Positions 43,800 through 52,120 of a DNA stretch of 64,000 nucleotides are shown here, in pieces. The notes under the pieces were generated by a model. It saw only the letters and a program-made list of their open reading frames with translations. It was not told where the DNA came from and did no database searches. The stretch spans positions 310,001 through 374,000 of the forward strand of contig CAVRVO010000003.1 in NCBI GenBank assembly GCA_963724625.1, written 5' to 3'. Position numbers and translations under genes: made by a program. Origin of the DNA: DATBVX01 sp963724625. GTDB taxonomy: Bacteria; Pseudomonadota; Gammaproteobacteria; Steroidobacterales; Steroidobacteraceae. Positions within the stretch are counted from its first letter, which is position 1; every line of letters starts with the position of its first letter.

Positions 43800-43824
43800 A
43801 CATCGCAGGCGTAGGGAGTCCGCA

Positions 43825-44127
43825 TTGAAGAAGGTGCTGATGGTCGTGGTGATTGGCGCACTGGGGTGGTACGCGTTCACCAAGTATCAAGGCAACTCTG
43901 TGCACGACTCGGAAGATGCCGTTTCACAGGATTCGGCGCCGGCAGCAGGTGCCTTTGCGGTGGTACAGGAATCGCCCCAATCGTTTTCGTGTCACGGTCG
44001 GACGTACTGTTCCCAAATGAAGTCGTGTGCCGAAGCAACCTATTTCGTACGTAACTGCCCAGGTGTAGAAATGGATGGTGACGGTGACGGCGTTCCGTGC
44101 GAATCGCAATGGTGCGGTGGCGGGTAA
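43825..44127 (+). CDS. Excalibur calcium-binding domain protein
   Basis: A 100-residue protein from TTG 43825 with one N-terminal membrane helix (MKKVLMVVVIGALGWYAFTK) and a C-terminal Excalibur domain. The domain holds SCHGRTYCSQMKSCAEATYF and CPGVEMDGDGDGVPCESQWC, with the calcium loop DGDGDGVPCE. It is probably anchored in the inner membrane facing the periplasm. The role is unknown. Confidence 0.83.
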   Translation: MKKVLMVVVIGALGWYAFTKYQGNSVHDSEDAVSQDSAPAAGAFAVVQESPQSFSCHGRTYCSQMKSCAEATYFVRNCPGVEMDGDGDGVPCESQWCGGG

Positions 44128-44133
44128 GGCGTC

Positions 44134-44571
44134 ATGAGCCGCGACTCAATCGTTCTTCACGTTGGGGACGCCCCTGAAATTGAGGCGTTCCTTGCTGAGC
44201 GTATCTACGAGTTCAACTCGAACGCGACGGGGTACTTTGATGGGGAGTCCTTCTCTGCTACGCAGCGCGACGATGCCGGCGTCATTCGCGGCGGAATCAG
44301 CGGCTACACGTGGGGAGGTTGCTGTTACGTCGTCTACCTTTGGGTTGAAGAGTCCAAACGCCGACATGGACTCGGACGAGCACTCCTGTTGGCGGCAGAG
44401 GAACACGCCAGGCTCAGGCGCTGCACCGTGCTCTTCGTAGGCACTCACAGTTTCCAGGCCCCGGGCTTCTATGAGCGTATGGGCTACGAGAAGCAAGCCG
44501 TCGTCCAAGATCACCCGGTGGGTCATGCAAGCGTGATCTTTGCAAAGCGCCTGCAACGCAATGACGCCTAA
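44134..44571 (+). CDS. GNAT family N-acetyltransferase
   Basis: A 145-residue protein from ATG 44134 with acetyl-CoA motif VEESKRRHGLGRALLLAAEE and the terminal APGFYERMGYEK block. It resembles small GNATs of unknown substrate. Its TAA stop is in a decayed R'' box (GCCTAAG), as seen in other cassettes. The Excalibur gene ends 6 bases upstream. Confidence 0.86.
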   Translation: MSRDSIVLHVGDAPEIEAFLAERIYEFNSNATGYFDGESFSATQRDDAGVIRGGISGYTWGGCCYVVYLWVEESKRRHGLGRALLLAAEEHARLRRCTVLFVGTHSFQAPGFYERMGYEKQAVVQDHPVGHASVIFAKRLQRNDA

Positions 44572-44618
44572 GTGCGGCATCCAATTGTCGTGGTCGCCGG
44601 TGAACCGGGACGTGAGGT
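44566..44618 (+). repeat. Decayed attC (53 bp)
   Basis: GCCTAAG, then GTGCGGCATCC, then GGTGAACCGGGACGTGAGGT. R'' has one change, R' reads GTGAGGT, and the 5' arm is deleted. Confidence 0.7.
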
Positions 44619-44636
44619 CGCAATGGAGAGCAGTTC

Positions 44637-44999
44637 ATGAATCCGGTTCGCAGCGTCGCCTTCGACAACGAAATCGCTCAGGCGAAGGAACTCATCGCAA
44701 GAGGCGAACTTGAGGCTGGCTTTCCTCACCTTGAGCGCGCCCACATCATTGGGCAGGCCTTCGTCGTACCCCATGCGACATCCCACTGGCTGATGCTTGG
44801 GGTGGAGCTTCGGAGAAGGCGAGTCATGGCGGCGTTCGGACAAATCGCACGCATCGTTTTGGGCATACTAGGTTCGGCGGTAGGGGTTGTCCCGGTAGGA
44901 AATACTGGGGGCACCGACATCAGTATGTTCAAGCGCATGCCTATCGAGCCCGAATTGCAGAATATTATTGATGGTGTTCCACCTGACCCGCGCGCGTAG
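44637..44999 (+). CDS. DUF3703 family protein
   Basis: A 120-residue protein starting MNPVRSVAFDNEIAQAKELI. It has the DUF3703 blocks HLERAHIIGQAFVVPHATSH and VGVVPVGNTGGTD, and ends with MPIEPELQNIIDG. The function of the family is unknown. It is separated from the GNAT gene by a decayed attC. Confidence 0.85.
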   Translation: MNPVRSVAFDNEIAQAKELIARGELEAGFPHLERAHIIGQAFVVPHATSHWLMLGVELRRRRVMAAFGQIARIVLGILGSAVGVVPVGNTGGTDISMFKRMPIEPELQNIIDGVPPDPRA

Positions 45000-45013
45000 C
45001 GACGGTTCGGAGC

Positions 45014-45460
45014 GTGAGCGCTATGCAGATTCCCTTTGGCGGCGGATGCGCATGTGGAGCCGTTCGGTATGAGTGTTCGGCCGCGCCTTTGAGGATGATC
45101 AATTGTCATTGTCGAGACTGCCAAATCGCAAGCGGAAGCGCGTACTCACCGACGCTCGTCATGGCTCGAAGCGTCACGACAATCACGAAGGGTCGCACAG
45201 CATCCTTTGAGAAAGTGGCGGACAGTGGTCAAGTCGCGCGGCGCGAATTCTGCTCCGCTTGTGGCACGCCGTTGTTCGCATCAAGCTCAGCGAACCCGGA
45301 TCGGGTCGGAATAAGAGCCGCGAGCCTCGATAATCCGCACTGGTTCAGGCCCGAAGCCGATGTCTGGGTTGGGAGTGCTCAAGCCTGGGACTGCCTGGAT
45401 CCTGGACTTCCGAAATTCGAAAGAGCATCGAATACGTCCAGGGTAGCGAGAGACACATGA
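45014..45460 (+). CDS. GFA-family protein
   Basis: A 148-residue protein from GTG 45014 (ATG 45023 is the alternative). GFA zinc cysteines: GGCACGAVRY, NCHCRDCQ and FCSACGTPLF. The C-terminus has the IRAASLDNPHWFRPEADVWV block. It overlaps the downstream membrane gene by 4 bases (ATGA), so the two are translationally coupled. Confidence 0.87.
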   Translation: MSAMQIPFGGGCACGAVRYECSAAPLRMINCHCRDCQIASGSAYSPTLVMARSVTTITKGRTASFEKVADSGQVARREFCSACGTPLFASSSANPDRVGIRAASLDNPHWFRPEADVWVGSAQAWDCLDPGLPKFERASNTSRVARDT

Positions 45461-45885
45461 CCCGCGCTGACACGTCAGCATTCGCACGCCGAACTCTGCC
45501 ATGGCTTCTGCTGTTGTATTGCGGCGCCAGCGTTTTGCACTTCGCGCACAACGCCGAGTACTTGGCGGACTATCCCAATCTGCCCGCCTGGATTACCCGC
45601 GAGTCGATCTATTTCGCGTGGTGCGCGATCTTTGCGATCGGCCTTTGTGGTTATCTTCTCTTTCGCCGTGGCTACACTCTCCTTGGGCTGATGCTGCTGG
45701 CCATCTACACCGCCTTGGGTCTCGACGGGCTGCTTCACTACGGCAGGGCCCCGACATCGGCACACACCTTCGGTATGAATCTGACCATATGGATAGAGGT
45801 CGTGATCGCTGCGCTGGCGTTAGGCGCGGTGTTGTGGATTGCTGCGAGTCACGTGCTGCAACGTCTCAACGCGAGAAATGCGTAG
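45457..45885 (+). CDS. Four-span membrane protein, unknown function
   Basis: A 142-residue protein with four predicted membrane helices, beginning MTRADTSAFARRTLPWLLLL, with FAHNAEYLADYPNLPAW after the first helix. The start ATG overlaps the GFA stop. No known family motif. The pair GFA plus membrane protein forms a two-gene unit. Confidence 0.7.
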   Translation: MTRADTSAFARRTLPWLLLLYCGASVLHFAHNAEYLADYPNLPAWITRESIYFAWCAIFAIGLCGYLLFRRGYTLLGLMLLAIYTALGLDGLLHYGRAPTSAHTFGMNLTIWIEVVIAALALGAVLWIAASHVLQRLNARNA

Positions 45886-45897
45886 ACGGGGCATGTG

Positions 45898-45920
45898 ACC
45901 TAACAACACGTTGGAGTGGA
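45898..45920 (+). repeat. attC 5' fragment, type A
   Basis: ACCTAACAACACGTTGGAGT holds R'' and the arm. The following bases switch directly to the next gene (ATG 45926), for which the GGAG of the arm may act as ribosome site. Confidence 0.75.
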
Positions 45921-45925
45921 CCAAC

Positions 45926-46345
45926 ATGAAAAAGTCAGGCGCGAAACAAGGCGAGTCGGCAGCGGAGCTCATCTCGAAAAGAATCGCTGAACTCGGGGAC
46001 TGGCGCGGGAAAACCCTCGGCAGAATGCGCAAGCTCATCAAGGAAGCAGACCCGGACGTCGTCGAGGAGTGGAAGTGGATGGGCACTCCGGTCTGGTCGC
46101 ACGACGGCATCATCTGCACTGGCGAATCTTATAAGAGTGCTGTGAAGCTGACCTTCGCCAAGGGCGCGTCTCTGAAGGATCCGGCCCGTCTCTTCAACTC
46201 GAGTCTCGACGGAAACGTGCGTCGCGCGATCGACATCCACGAAGGAGAAGAGGTTGACGAGTCCGCCTTCAAGGCGCTCATTCGCCAGGCGATCGCCCTC
46301 AACAGTTCTGGCAAGTCGAAAGCTTCGAAGAAAGCGAAGCCCTGA
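45926..46345 (+). CDS. DUF1801 family protein
   Basis: A 139-residue protein from ATG 45926. It has IAELGDWRGKTLGRMRKLIK, VEEWKWMGTPVWSHDGIICT and VKLTFAKGASLKD, the DUF1801 pattern, and a Lys/Ser-rich tail. The function is not known. Its likely ribosome site, GGAG, comes from the attC fragment directly upstream. Confidence 0.82.
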   Translation: MKKSGAKQGESAAELISKRIAELGDWRGKTLGRMRKLIKEADPDVVEEWKWMGTPVWSHDGIICTGESYKSAVKLTFAKGASLKDPARLFNSSLDGNVRRAIDIHEGEEVDESAFKALIRQAIALNSSGKSKASKKAKP

Positions 46346-46365
46346 ATTGGCGCTCTGAACGGGCG

Positions 46366-46794
46366 ATGTCATCAGGCACAGGCATGCGGACCCTCGGCGT
46401 CTTTGCGGCGATCTTTGACGATGCTGGTCGCATCCTGTGCGTGCGAACGAATTACGCTGCAAAGAGCTGGTCGACTCCTGGCGGACGCGTTGAGCCTGGT
46501 GAGTCCCCGCTTGATGCCCTGAAGCGTGAGGTTCTGGAGGAGAGCGGCCTCGAGATTGAACCTGGGGAGCTGCTCGGCGTATATGCCAAGCCTCAAGAGA
46601 ATGACCTGGTGCTGTCCTTTCGTGCGACTGTCGTCGGTCGCACGCCTTGGCAAGCCACTGATGAAATAGCCGAGCTCGGCTACTTTGGACCCGACGAGTT
46701 GCCCGAGCCTATGAGTGTTGCGGCGCGTGCCAGGATCCGCGACGCGTTCGAAGGCAAATCGGGAGTCTTTCGTGTGATCGGTGTTGCCCAGTAA
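46366..46794 (+). CDS. NUDIX hydrolase
   Basis: A 142-residue protein with a complete Nudix box: the segment starting GRVEPGESPLDALKREVLEE matches GX5EX7REUXEEXGU. It hydrolyses a nucleoside-diphosphate-linked or related compound. The start is ATG 46366; ATG 46384 is also in frame. An attC R'' fragment (46799-46805) follows the stop. Confidence 0.9.
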   Translation: MSSGTGMRTLGVFAAIFDDAGRILCVRTNYAAKSWSTPGGRVEPGESPLDALKREVLEESGLEIEPGELLGVYAKPQENDLVLSFRATVVGRTPWQATDEIAELGYFGPDELPEPMSVAARARIRDAFEGKSGVFRVIGVAQ

Positions 46795-46798
46795 TGGC

Positions 46799-46815
46799 AT
46801 CTAACAACGCGGAGC
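46799..46815 (+). repeat. attC 5' fragment
   Basis: ATCTAACAACGCGGAGC: R'' and a shortened arm, then unrelated sequence. Confidence 0.6.
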
Positions 46816-46860
46816 TCCGGCGAAGCGCAAATGAACGGGAACCGCACCGGAGCAAGAGTT

Positions 46861-47646
46861 ATGCGCATCGAAAGCTTGGGCCATGCGGTCTTTGCGGCGA
46901 CCATGGTCGCCCTCGGAATCCTGGGCCTGATCCAAGGCGACTTCACTCCGATATGGACGGGCGTGCCCAAGAGCGTGCCGGCCCGCGAGGTACTGGCCTA
47001 CCTCTGCGCTTTCGTCTCTCTGGTGACTGGCTTGGGGCTGCTCTGGCAGCGAACGGCCCTCGTCGCTTCCCGCGTCCTGCTCATCTATCTCCTGGTGTGG
47101 ATGCTGCTGTTCAGGGTGTCTCACTTCTTCCGCGCTGACCCTGTGGTGCTTGCTTGGTGGGCTTGCGGTGAAAGCGCGGTGATGATCGCGGGCGCTTGGG
47201 TTCTGTACGCCTGGTTCGCCGGTGACCGGGACGGTTCGCGCCTCAGCTTCGCCGTCGGCGACAGGGGTTTGCGGATCGCGCAAGTGTTCTACGGTCTGGG
47301 CTTGATCCCCTTCGGCGTTGCCCATTTCGCCTATCTAAAGGAAACCGTTGTACTCGTGCCCGGCTGGCTGCCCTGGCACGTGGGCTGGGCGTACTTCACC
47401 GGCGGTGCCTTCATCGCGGCGGGCGTCGCGGTGCTCATCGGCGTATTTGCACGGCTGGCAGCCACGCTTTCGGCGTTGCAAATGGGTCTGCTAACGCTGC
47501 TGGTGTGGGTACCTATCATCGCGGCAGGCCCCAACGCTTTCCAATGGAGCGAGGTTGTAGACTCTTGCGCGTTGACGGCCGGCGCGTGGGTGGTGGCGGA
47601 TTCCTACCGCCGCATGCCTTGGCTCGCCGTGCGCACCTTACACTGA
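46861..47646 (+). CDS. Multi-span membrane protein, DoxX-like
   Basis: A 261-residue protein from ATG 46861 with about seven or eight predicted membrane helices, including FAATMVALGILGLIQGDFTP and GLIPFGVAHFAYLKETVVLV. The pattern is reminiscent of DoxX-like membrane proteins, with weak support. It lies 5 bases before the MFS gene, so the two are likely co-transcribed. Confidence 0.6.
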   Translation: MRIESLGHAVFAATMVALGILGLIQGDFTPIWTGVPKSVPAREVLAYLCAFVSLVTGLGLLWQRTALVASRVLLIYLLVWMLLFRVSHFFRADPVVLAWWACGESAVMIAGAWVLYAWFAGDRDGSRLSFAVGDRGLRIAQVFYGLGLIPFGVAHFAYLKETVVLVPGWLPWHVGWAYFTGGAFIAAGVAVLIGVFARLAATLSALQMGLLTLLVWVPIIAAGPNAFQWSEVVDSCALTAGAWVVADSYRRMPWLAVRTLH

Positions 47647-47651
47647 ACTAT

Positions 47652-48920
47652 ATGAATCAACGCCCGGGACTGATTCGTGGCGTCGTCCCAGTGCTCAGCC
47701 TCGCGGTGCTGCTCAACTACGTTGATCGTGCCAATCTCGCGACTGCTGCGCCCCTTCTGCAGGACGAGCTCTCGTTATCGGGCACCGAGATCGGTTTGCT
47801 GTTGTCCGCGTTCTTCTGGGTGTATGCGCCCGCGCAAGTATTGGCAGGATGGCTCGTGCACCGTTACGACATCCGCATCGTACTGGCCGCGGGAGTTGCG
47901 TTGTGGTCCGCGGCGACGGCCTTGACTGGACTGGCGGGGGGATTCGCTTCAATCCTTCTGTTGCGCTTGTTGCTCGGCCTGGGTGAGAGCGTCACATTTC
48001 CGAGCTGGCAGTTGATCATCGCGCGGCAGACAGCCGAGCATGAGCGCGGGCGCGCAAATGGCTTCGTCGGCGCCGGCCAGGGGTTCGGGCCGATGCTCGG
48101 CACCTTGTTCGGCGGACTGGCGATGGCGCACTTTGGCTGGCGTGTCATGTTCATCGGCCTCGGCGTCATCACGCTCCTGTGGCTCTTGCCATGGTTCCTC
48201 GTAACCCGTGGCCGTGACTTGGACGCACCACCGGCAGACCGTGAGTTGCAGACGGTCTCCTATGCGGCGATCCTTCGCCAGCGCGATTTCTGGGGTTCTG
48301 CACTCGGTCACTTCTGCATCAACTACGCGTTCTACTTCGTCATGACGTGGCTGCCGACGTTCCTCGTGAAGGCAGGCGGGTTCACCTTGCCGGAGATGGC
48401 GTGGATTGGCGCGACCATCTTCGGCGCTTACGCTGTCACGACGGCCGTGGCGGGAGCAGCGTCCGACCATTGGATCCGTCGCGGCGGGGCCGTGACGCGC
48501 GTCCGGAAGACCTTCGCGCTGACGAGTGCCCTTGGCGCAACCGTTACGATAGCGGGCAGTGCATTGGTGGAGCCGCGCGACGCGGTTTGGTTGCTCGGCG
48601 CGGCAGGAATGTTCTTCGGTCTTTCCACACCCACGATGTTCGCCATGAGTGGAACGCTCGCAGGTCCGCGCGCGGCGGGACGTTGGGCCGGTGCACAAAA
48701 CGTGGCCGGCCAACTGGCAGGCATATTGGCGCCGATCGTGACAGGCGTCATCGTCGATCGCACTGGCGAGTTCTGGTGGGCATTTGTTGTTGCCGCAGTG
48801 TTCGCCGTGCTGGCGATGGTGGCGTGGGGCGCCGTCATTCGGCAGGTGGCGGTGGTGCCCTGGCCAGAGGAGCTGGCACCTTTAGCGGTCGTTTCCGTTG
48901 CCGGCGCAGCGGGGCGTTAG
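47652..48920 (+). CDS. MFS transporter
   Basis: A 422-residue protein from ATG 47652 with 12 predicted membrane spans. Helix 1 has LLNYVDRANLATAAPLLQDE, the pattern of the anion:cation symporter (ACS) branch. Other motifs are GLGESVTFPSWQLI and AEHERGRANGFVGAG. Such transporters move organic anions such as hexuronates or tartrate. A GTTAGGA box overlaps its stop, an R'-like trace. Confidence 0.88.
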   Translation: MNQRPGLIRGVVPVLSLAVLLNYVDRANLATAAPLLQDELSLSGTEIGLLLSAFFWVYAPAQVLAGWLVHRYDIRIVLAAGVALWSAATALTGLAGGFASILLLRLLLGLGESVTFPSWQLIIARQTAEHERGRANGFVGAGQGFGPMLGTLFGGLAMAHFGWRVMFIGLGVITLLWLLPWFLVTRGRDLDAPPADRELQTVSYAAILRQRDFWGSALGHFCINYAFYFVMTWLPTFLVKAGGFTLPEMAWIGATIFGAYAVTTAVAGAASDHWIRRGGAVTRVRKTFALTSALGATVTIAGSALVEPRDAVWLLGAAGMFFGLSTPTMFAMSGTLAGPRAAGRWAGAQNVAGQLAGILAPIVTGVIVDRTGEFWWAFVVAAVFAVLAMVAWGAVIRQVAVVPWPEELAPLAVVSVAGAAGR

Positions 48921-48921
48921 G
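48915..48921 (+). repeat. R'-like remnant at the MFS stop
   Basis: GTTAGGA with GCAGCGGGGC before it, a weak trace of an attC 3' end. Confidence 0.3.
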
Positions 48922-48929
48922 AGGCGACA

Positions 48930-49316
48930 ATGAATCTTGCAAACGCCAAGGTTGCTCAGCTTCTGATCCCAATCGAGGACTTTGAGAAAGGAGTGGCGTT
49001 CTATCGAGACGTATTGGGGATACCGTTCCTGTTTTCTGCTCCGCCGCAGATGGCCTTCTTCAACTGCGGTGGAGTTCGGCTACTCGTTGGCGTCATGCCG
49101 CCTGGCCAGAAGGCTCAGAGGGGATCTGCAATTTACTTTCAGGTCGCGGATATCCGCGCTGTGTATTCTTCGCTCAAGGGCCAAGGCGTAAACTTTAGCG
49201 CAGAGCCTCACGTGGTGAACCGTACGCCGAAGTCCGAGCTGTGGCTGGCGGAGTTTACTGATCCTGATGGCAACCAGTTGGCGCTCATGAGCGATGTGGC
49301 CACGGCTGGCGCCTGA
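48930..49316 (+). CDS. VOC-family protein
   Basis: A 128-residue VOC protein beginning MNLANAKVAQLLIPIEDFEK, with FYRDVLGIPFLF and the terminal LAEFTDPDGNQLALMS metal site. GGAGG lies about 10 bases before ATG 48930. Its TGA stop lies in the R'' box (GCCTGAC) of the following attC. Substrate unknown. Confidence 0.86.
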   Translation: MNLANAKVAQLLIPIEDFEKGVAFYRDVLGIPFLFSAPPQMAFFNCGGVRLLVGVMPPGQKAQRGSAIYFQVADIRAVYSSLKGQGVNFSAEPHVVNRTPKSELWLAEFTDPDGNQLALMSDVATAGA

Positions 49317-49400
49317 CAACGCGCCGGAGCAACCGCGAGATGGATAAGGTGCCTGGATTCCCTACACAGTCGCGGATCATTCAACGCGCACGTCATTGGC
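49311..49400 (+). repeat. Decayed attC, type A (90 bp)
   Basis: R'' GCCTGAC is intact; R' reads GTCATTGGC. The arms are GCGCCGGAGC and TTCAACGCG. The mini-ORF has lost its TAG and runs in frame into the next gene. Confidence 0.75.
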
Positions 49401-49402
49401 GC

Positions 49403-49729
49403 ATGCGGCACGTTGGAGCCATTGGCTGGATGCTTGCGTTCGCAGCAGTGGCCGACGCGGATAACGTAGTAGTGAAGGGCGAGCTCTCGTTCAGCTCCGA
49501 GGGAGTCGGGCAGGTCTCGGAATGCAGCAGTGGACGCATCTTTACGATGGGAGTGATGGCGACGGATCCATACCTTCGCCTCGTCCAGGGATATTGGAGA
49601 ATCTCGTACCACGGCAAGACACCGGTCGTAATCAAGGTACGTGGCGACGCAGAGAGAACGACCAACACCACGTTTACTCTTCAGGAGCCGTATGTGATTT
49701 CGCTGGTCTCTGAACGGTGCAGCGACTAG
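49403..49729 (+). CDS. Hypothetical exported protein
   Basis: A 108-residue protein from ATG 49403 with a signal peptide (MRHVGAIGWMLAFAAVADAD). A beta-rich domain with three cysteines (SECSSGRIF and VSERCSD) follows. The open frame extends upstream through the attC to 49340, which would hide the signal, so I start at 49403. Function unknown. Confidence 0.6.
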   Translation: MRHVGAIGWMLAFAAVADADNVVVKGELSFSSEGVGQVSECSSGRIFTMGVMATDPYLRLVQGYWRISYHGKTPVVIKVRGDAERTTNTTFTLQEPYVISLVSERCSD

Positions 49730-49798
49730 TCCTATCGCCATTATTGACTTGCGTCTGCTGGACGATTGGCTTGGGTCTGCGCAATAACGAAAAACAGA

Positions 49799-50944
49799 AT
49801 GCGCCAAATGATGGGACAAATTTCGCGGCGATCATTTCTGACGAATGCGGTCGTGTGCACGCTTGCGGGTGTCGTGCCGATAAAACGCGCGGCTGCCGCT
49901 GATTGGGCTGGCTACGACGATGCAATCGTGATCGATGGCCTCGGGGGACCCGGAAACAGCGCCAACAAGCCTGGTGTTCCGCTTTCGGAAGCAGACGTGG
50001 AGAATGTGCGCCGGTCAGGATTGACCGCGTTGAACATGACGATCCTCCCGGTCGGTACGACGCCGGCGGACGGCGCCTTTGTGCAGGCAGTGCGGGAGAT
50101 TCTGTACTGGGAATCAGAGATCGAGCGTGTGCCACAGGTGCTGACACGCATACGGACAGTCGCGGATATTGTTGACGTAAAGAAGACCAAACGAACCGGC
50201 CTGATCTACGGCTTTCAAGACGGTGTCGCTTTTGAAACCGATCTCTCGCGGTTGAACGATTTTTACCGACTGGGTGTCCGAATCATTCAGCCGACGTACA
50301 ACCGGCGCAATCTCTTGGGGGACGGATGTCTCGAGCCGACCAATGCCGGGTTGAGCCGGACTGGAACAGAAGCCATTACTCGCATGAACGAAATCGGTAT
50401 CCTGGTGGACCTCAGCCATTGCGGACGACGCACCGCTGCTGACGCCATCCAGACTTCAACCCGCCCCGTGGCTTTCACTCATACCGGCTGCTCGGCCCTG
50501 TCGGATCATCCACGCAACCGTACCGATGCGGAATTACGCGCAGTTGCTGACAAGGGTGGTGTCTCCGGAATCTACTTCATGCCTTACCTCAGCAACGGAC
50601 ATCAGCCAACCGCCGAGAACGTCATCGCCCACCTGGAGCACGCCATCAAAGTGGCAGGCGAAGACCACGTATCGATTGGTACCGACGGCGGCGTTTCACC
50701 CGAAATCATTGACGACGCGTTCCGCAAGAACTTTGCGGAAAGCATTCGCGCGCGACGTGAAGCCGGCATCGCCGCGCCGGGCGAAACCGAAGATGGGTAC
50801 CTGTTCGCAAATGACCTCAACACATCACGCCGTCTTGAAACCCTCGCATCGATGCTCTCCAGCCGCGGTCACACAACAACTCGTATCGAAAAGCTCCTCG
50901 GAAGAAATCTCCTGCGCGTATTTTCAGATGTGTGGATCCATTGA
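49799..50944 (+). CDS. Peptidase M19 (membrane dipeptidase)-like protein with altered metal site
   Basis: A 381-residue protein from ATG 49799 (ATGs at 49808 and 49811 are possible) with a twin-arginine signal (RRSFLTNAVVCTLAG). The M19 barrel keeps the two late metal histidines (VDLSHCG and AFTHTGCS). The first motif, normally DGHxD, reads DGLGG, and the bridging glutamate region reads GFQDG. It may bind fewer metals, act on another substrate or be inactive. Folded export by Tat fits a metalloenzyme. Confidence 0.8.
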   Translation: MRQMMGQISRRSFLTNAVVCTLAGVVPIKRAAAADWAGYDDAIVIDGLGGPGNSANKPGVPLSEADVENVRRSGLTALNMTILPVGTTPADGAFVQAVREILYWESEIERVPQVLTRIRTVADIVDVKKTKRTGLIYGFQDGVAFETDLSRLNDFYRLGVRIIQPTYNRRNLLGDGCLEPTNAGLSRTGTEAITRMNEIGILVDLSHCGRRTAADAIQTSTRPVAFTHTGCSALSDHPRNRTDAELRAVADKGGVSGIYFMPYLSNGHQPTAENVIAHLEHAIKVAGEDHVSIGTDGGVSPEIIDDAFRKNFAESIRARREAGIAAPGETEDGYLFANDLNTSRRLETLASMLSSRGHTTTRIEKLLGRNLLRVFSDVWIH

Positions 50945-50948
50945 GTCC

Positions 50949-51263
50949 ATGTCAAACGCTGAGTTGAAAGTGAGGGAAGCGCTTGCGGAGTACTTGCGGG
51001 ATCCGACCAAGGTCGGCCTGGACACCGAACTGGTGGTTCTCGCGCGCGCTTTCAGCGCCCTGCCGGTGTATGAGGACATGGGAGGCGTTCTCTTGATTAC
51101 ACCGTCTGGCGAGGTCCTGGTAGTTCACTCGAACCAGGAATGGACCGAGAAAGCCGAATGTGAAGTCGTGGTTGACGCCGAATGGATCGCGCATGCCTAC
51201 GATTCTTGTATTCAGCGCTACCCGAAGTTGCGAGAAGCGATCGAGGAACTGAAAGCATCATGA
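50949..51263 (+). CDS. Hypothetical cytosolic protein
   Basis: A 104-residue acidic protein from ATG 50949, 4 bases after the dipeptidase stop. It begins MSNAELKVREALAEYLRDPT, with a central beta region (MGGVLLITPSGEVLVVHSNQ) and a helical end. I recognise no family. The spacing suggests co-transcription with the dipeptidase gene. Confidence 0.55.
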   Translation: MSNAELKVREALAEYLRDPTKVGLDTELVVLARAFSALPVYEDMGGVLLITPSGEVLVVHSNQEWTEKAECEVVVDAEWIAHAYDSCIQRYPKLREAIEELKAS

Positions 51264-51308
51264 GCGCCGGCGCCCGTTCAACGCGCGCGTTGATTGCGCG
51301 GAGATGGT

Positions 51309-51848
51309 ATGGGCCTGACGGTTAAGCAGCGCGGCGTGCTTAAAGGAATGATTGTTGGCGCCACTGTTACGGTAATCGTGATCGTGGGCACAGTTCTTGG
51401 CGGGCCAAGATTGCTTTCGCCAGAAGCATCGGCCAGCGAACGGATCGCGTTCGCGCTAAGGACGGACGTCTTTATTGCGCTCTGGCTCGGAATTTCCGTT
51501 GCGTTGCTCGCCCGGCACCGATTTTTCACGCCAGAGGACATCGACGGCGGCGGGCTCACTCGTGGTACGGAAACAGCACAAGTTCTTCAGGCAACACTGC
51601 AGAACACGCTGGAACAGACGGTCCTCGCGGTGCTCGTGCATTGCATGTGGGCGATCGTGATGCCCGTGTCCTGGATTTCAGCGATACCGGCTGCAACCGT
51701 TCTCTTCTTGTGCGGTCGGATGCTATTCCTGCGTGGCTATCGCGGTGGTGCGCCGGCGCGGGCGGTCGGGTTCACACTAACGTACTACCCGAGCGTTCTC
51801 ATGCTCATCGGCGTTACTGCAGGGGCCATCAGGAGTTGGTTTGTCTGA
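51309..51848 (+). CDS. MAPEG family membrane protein
   Basis: A 179-residue protein with four membrane spans and the MAPEG signature RFFTPEDIDGGGL and QNTLEQTVLAVLV. MAPEG proteins include glutathione transferases and eicosanoid enzymes; bacterial ones are mostly unassigned. The start is ATG 51309 (ATG 51304 is out of frame). A degenerate attC-like arm (TTCAACGCGCGCGTTGATT) lies just upstream at about 51278-51296. Confidence 0.83.
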   Translation: MGLTVKQRGVLKGMIVGATVTVIVIVGTVLGGPRLLSPEASASERIAFALRTDVFIALWLGISVALLARHRFFTPEDIDGGGLTRGTETAQVLQATLQNTLEQTVLAVLVHCMWAIVMPVSWISAIPAATVLFLCGRMLFLRGYRGGAPARAVGFTLTYYPSVLMLIGVTAGAIRSWFV

Positions 51849-52092
51849 TCCAGTAGAAGCTCTGATACTCGATCTCCTCGAATGGATCGGGACCGGATCG
51901 AAGTCTTATTCTGAAGTGATGGACGCATGGCGCACCTCATGCCCACGCCTCACGGTCTGGGAGGACGCCGATGATCGTGGCTTCATCGCGCGTCACCACA
52001 AGGAGGGTCTCGGAACGCTCATATCCGTGACCGCCTTTGGGCGTGAGCATCTAGCCAGACATCGCCCCCGCCGATCGGTCACTGGACCCTAG
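51841..52092 (+). CDS. Small conserved hypothetical protein
   Basis: An 83-residue protein from TTG 51841, overlapping the MAPEG gene end by 8 bases, consistent with translational coupling. It has SYSEVMDAWRTSCPRLTVWE and LISVTAFGREHLARHRP, a pattern seen in many short proteins that resemble winged-helix fragments. No function is assigned. Confidence 0.6.
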   Translation: MSDPVEALILDLLEWIGTGSKSYSEVMDAWRTSCPRLTVWEDADDRGFIARHHKEGLGTLISVTAFGREHLARHRPRRSVTGP

Positions 52093-52120
52093 GCGAGAGG
52101 CTTCGCGAAAAGAAATTGCT

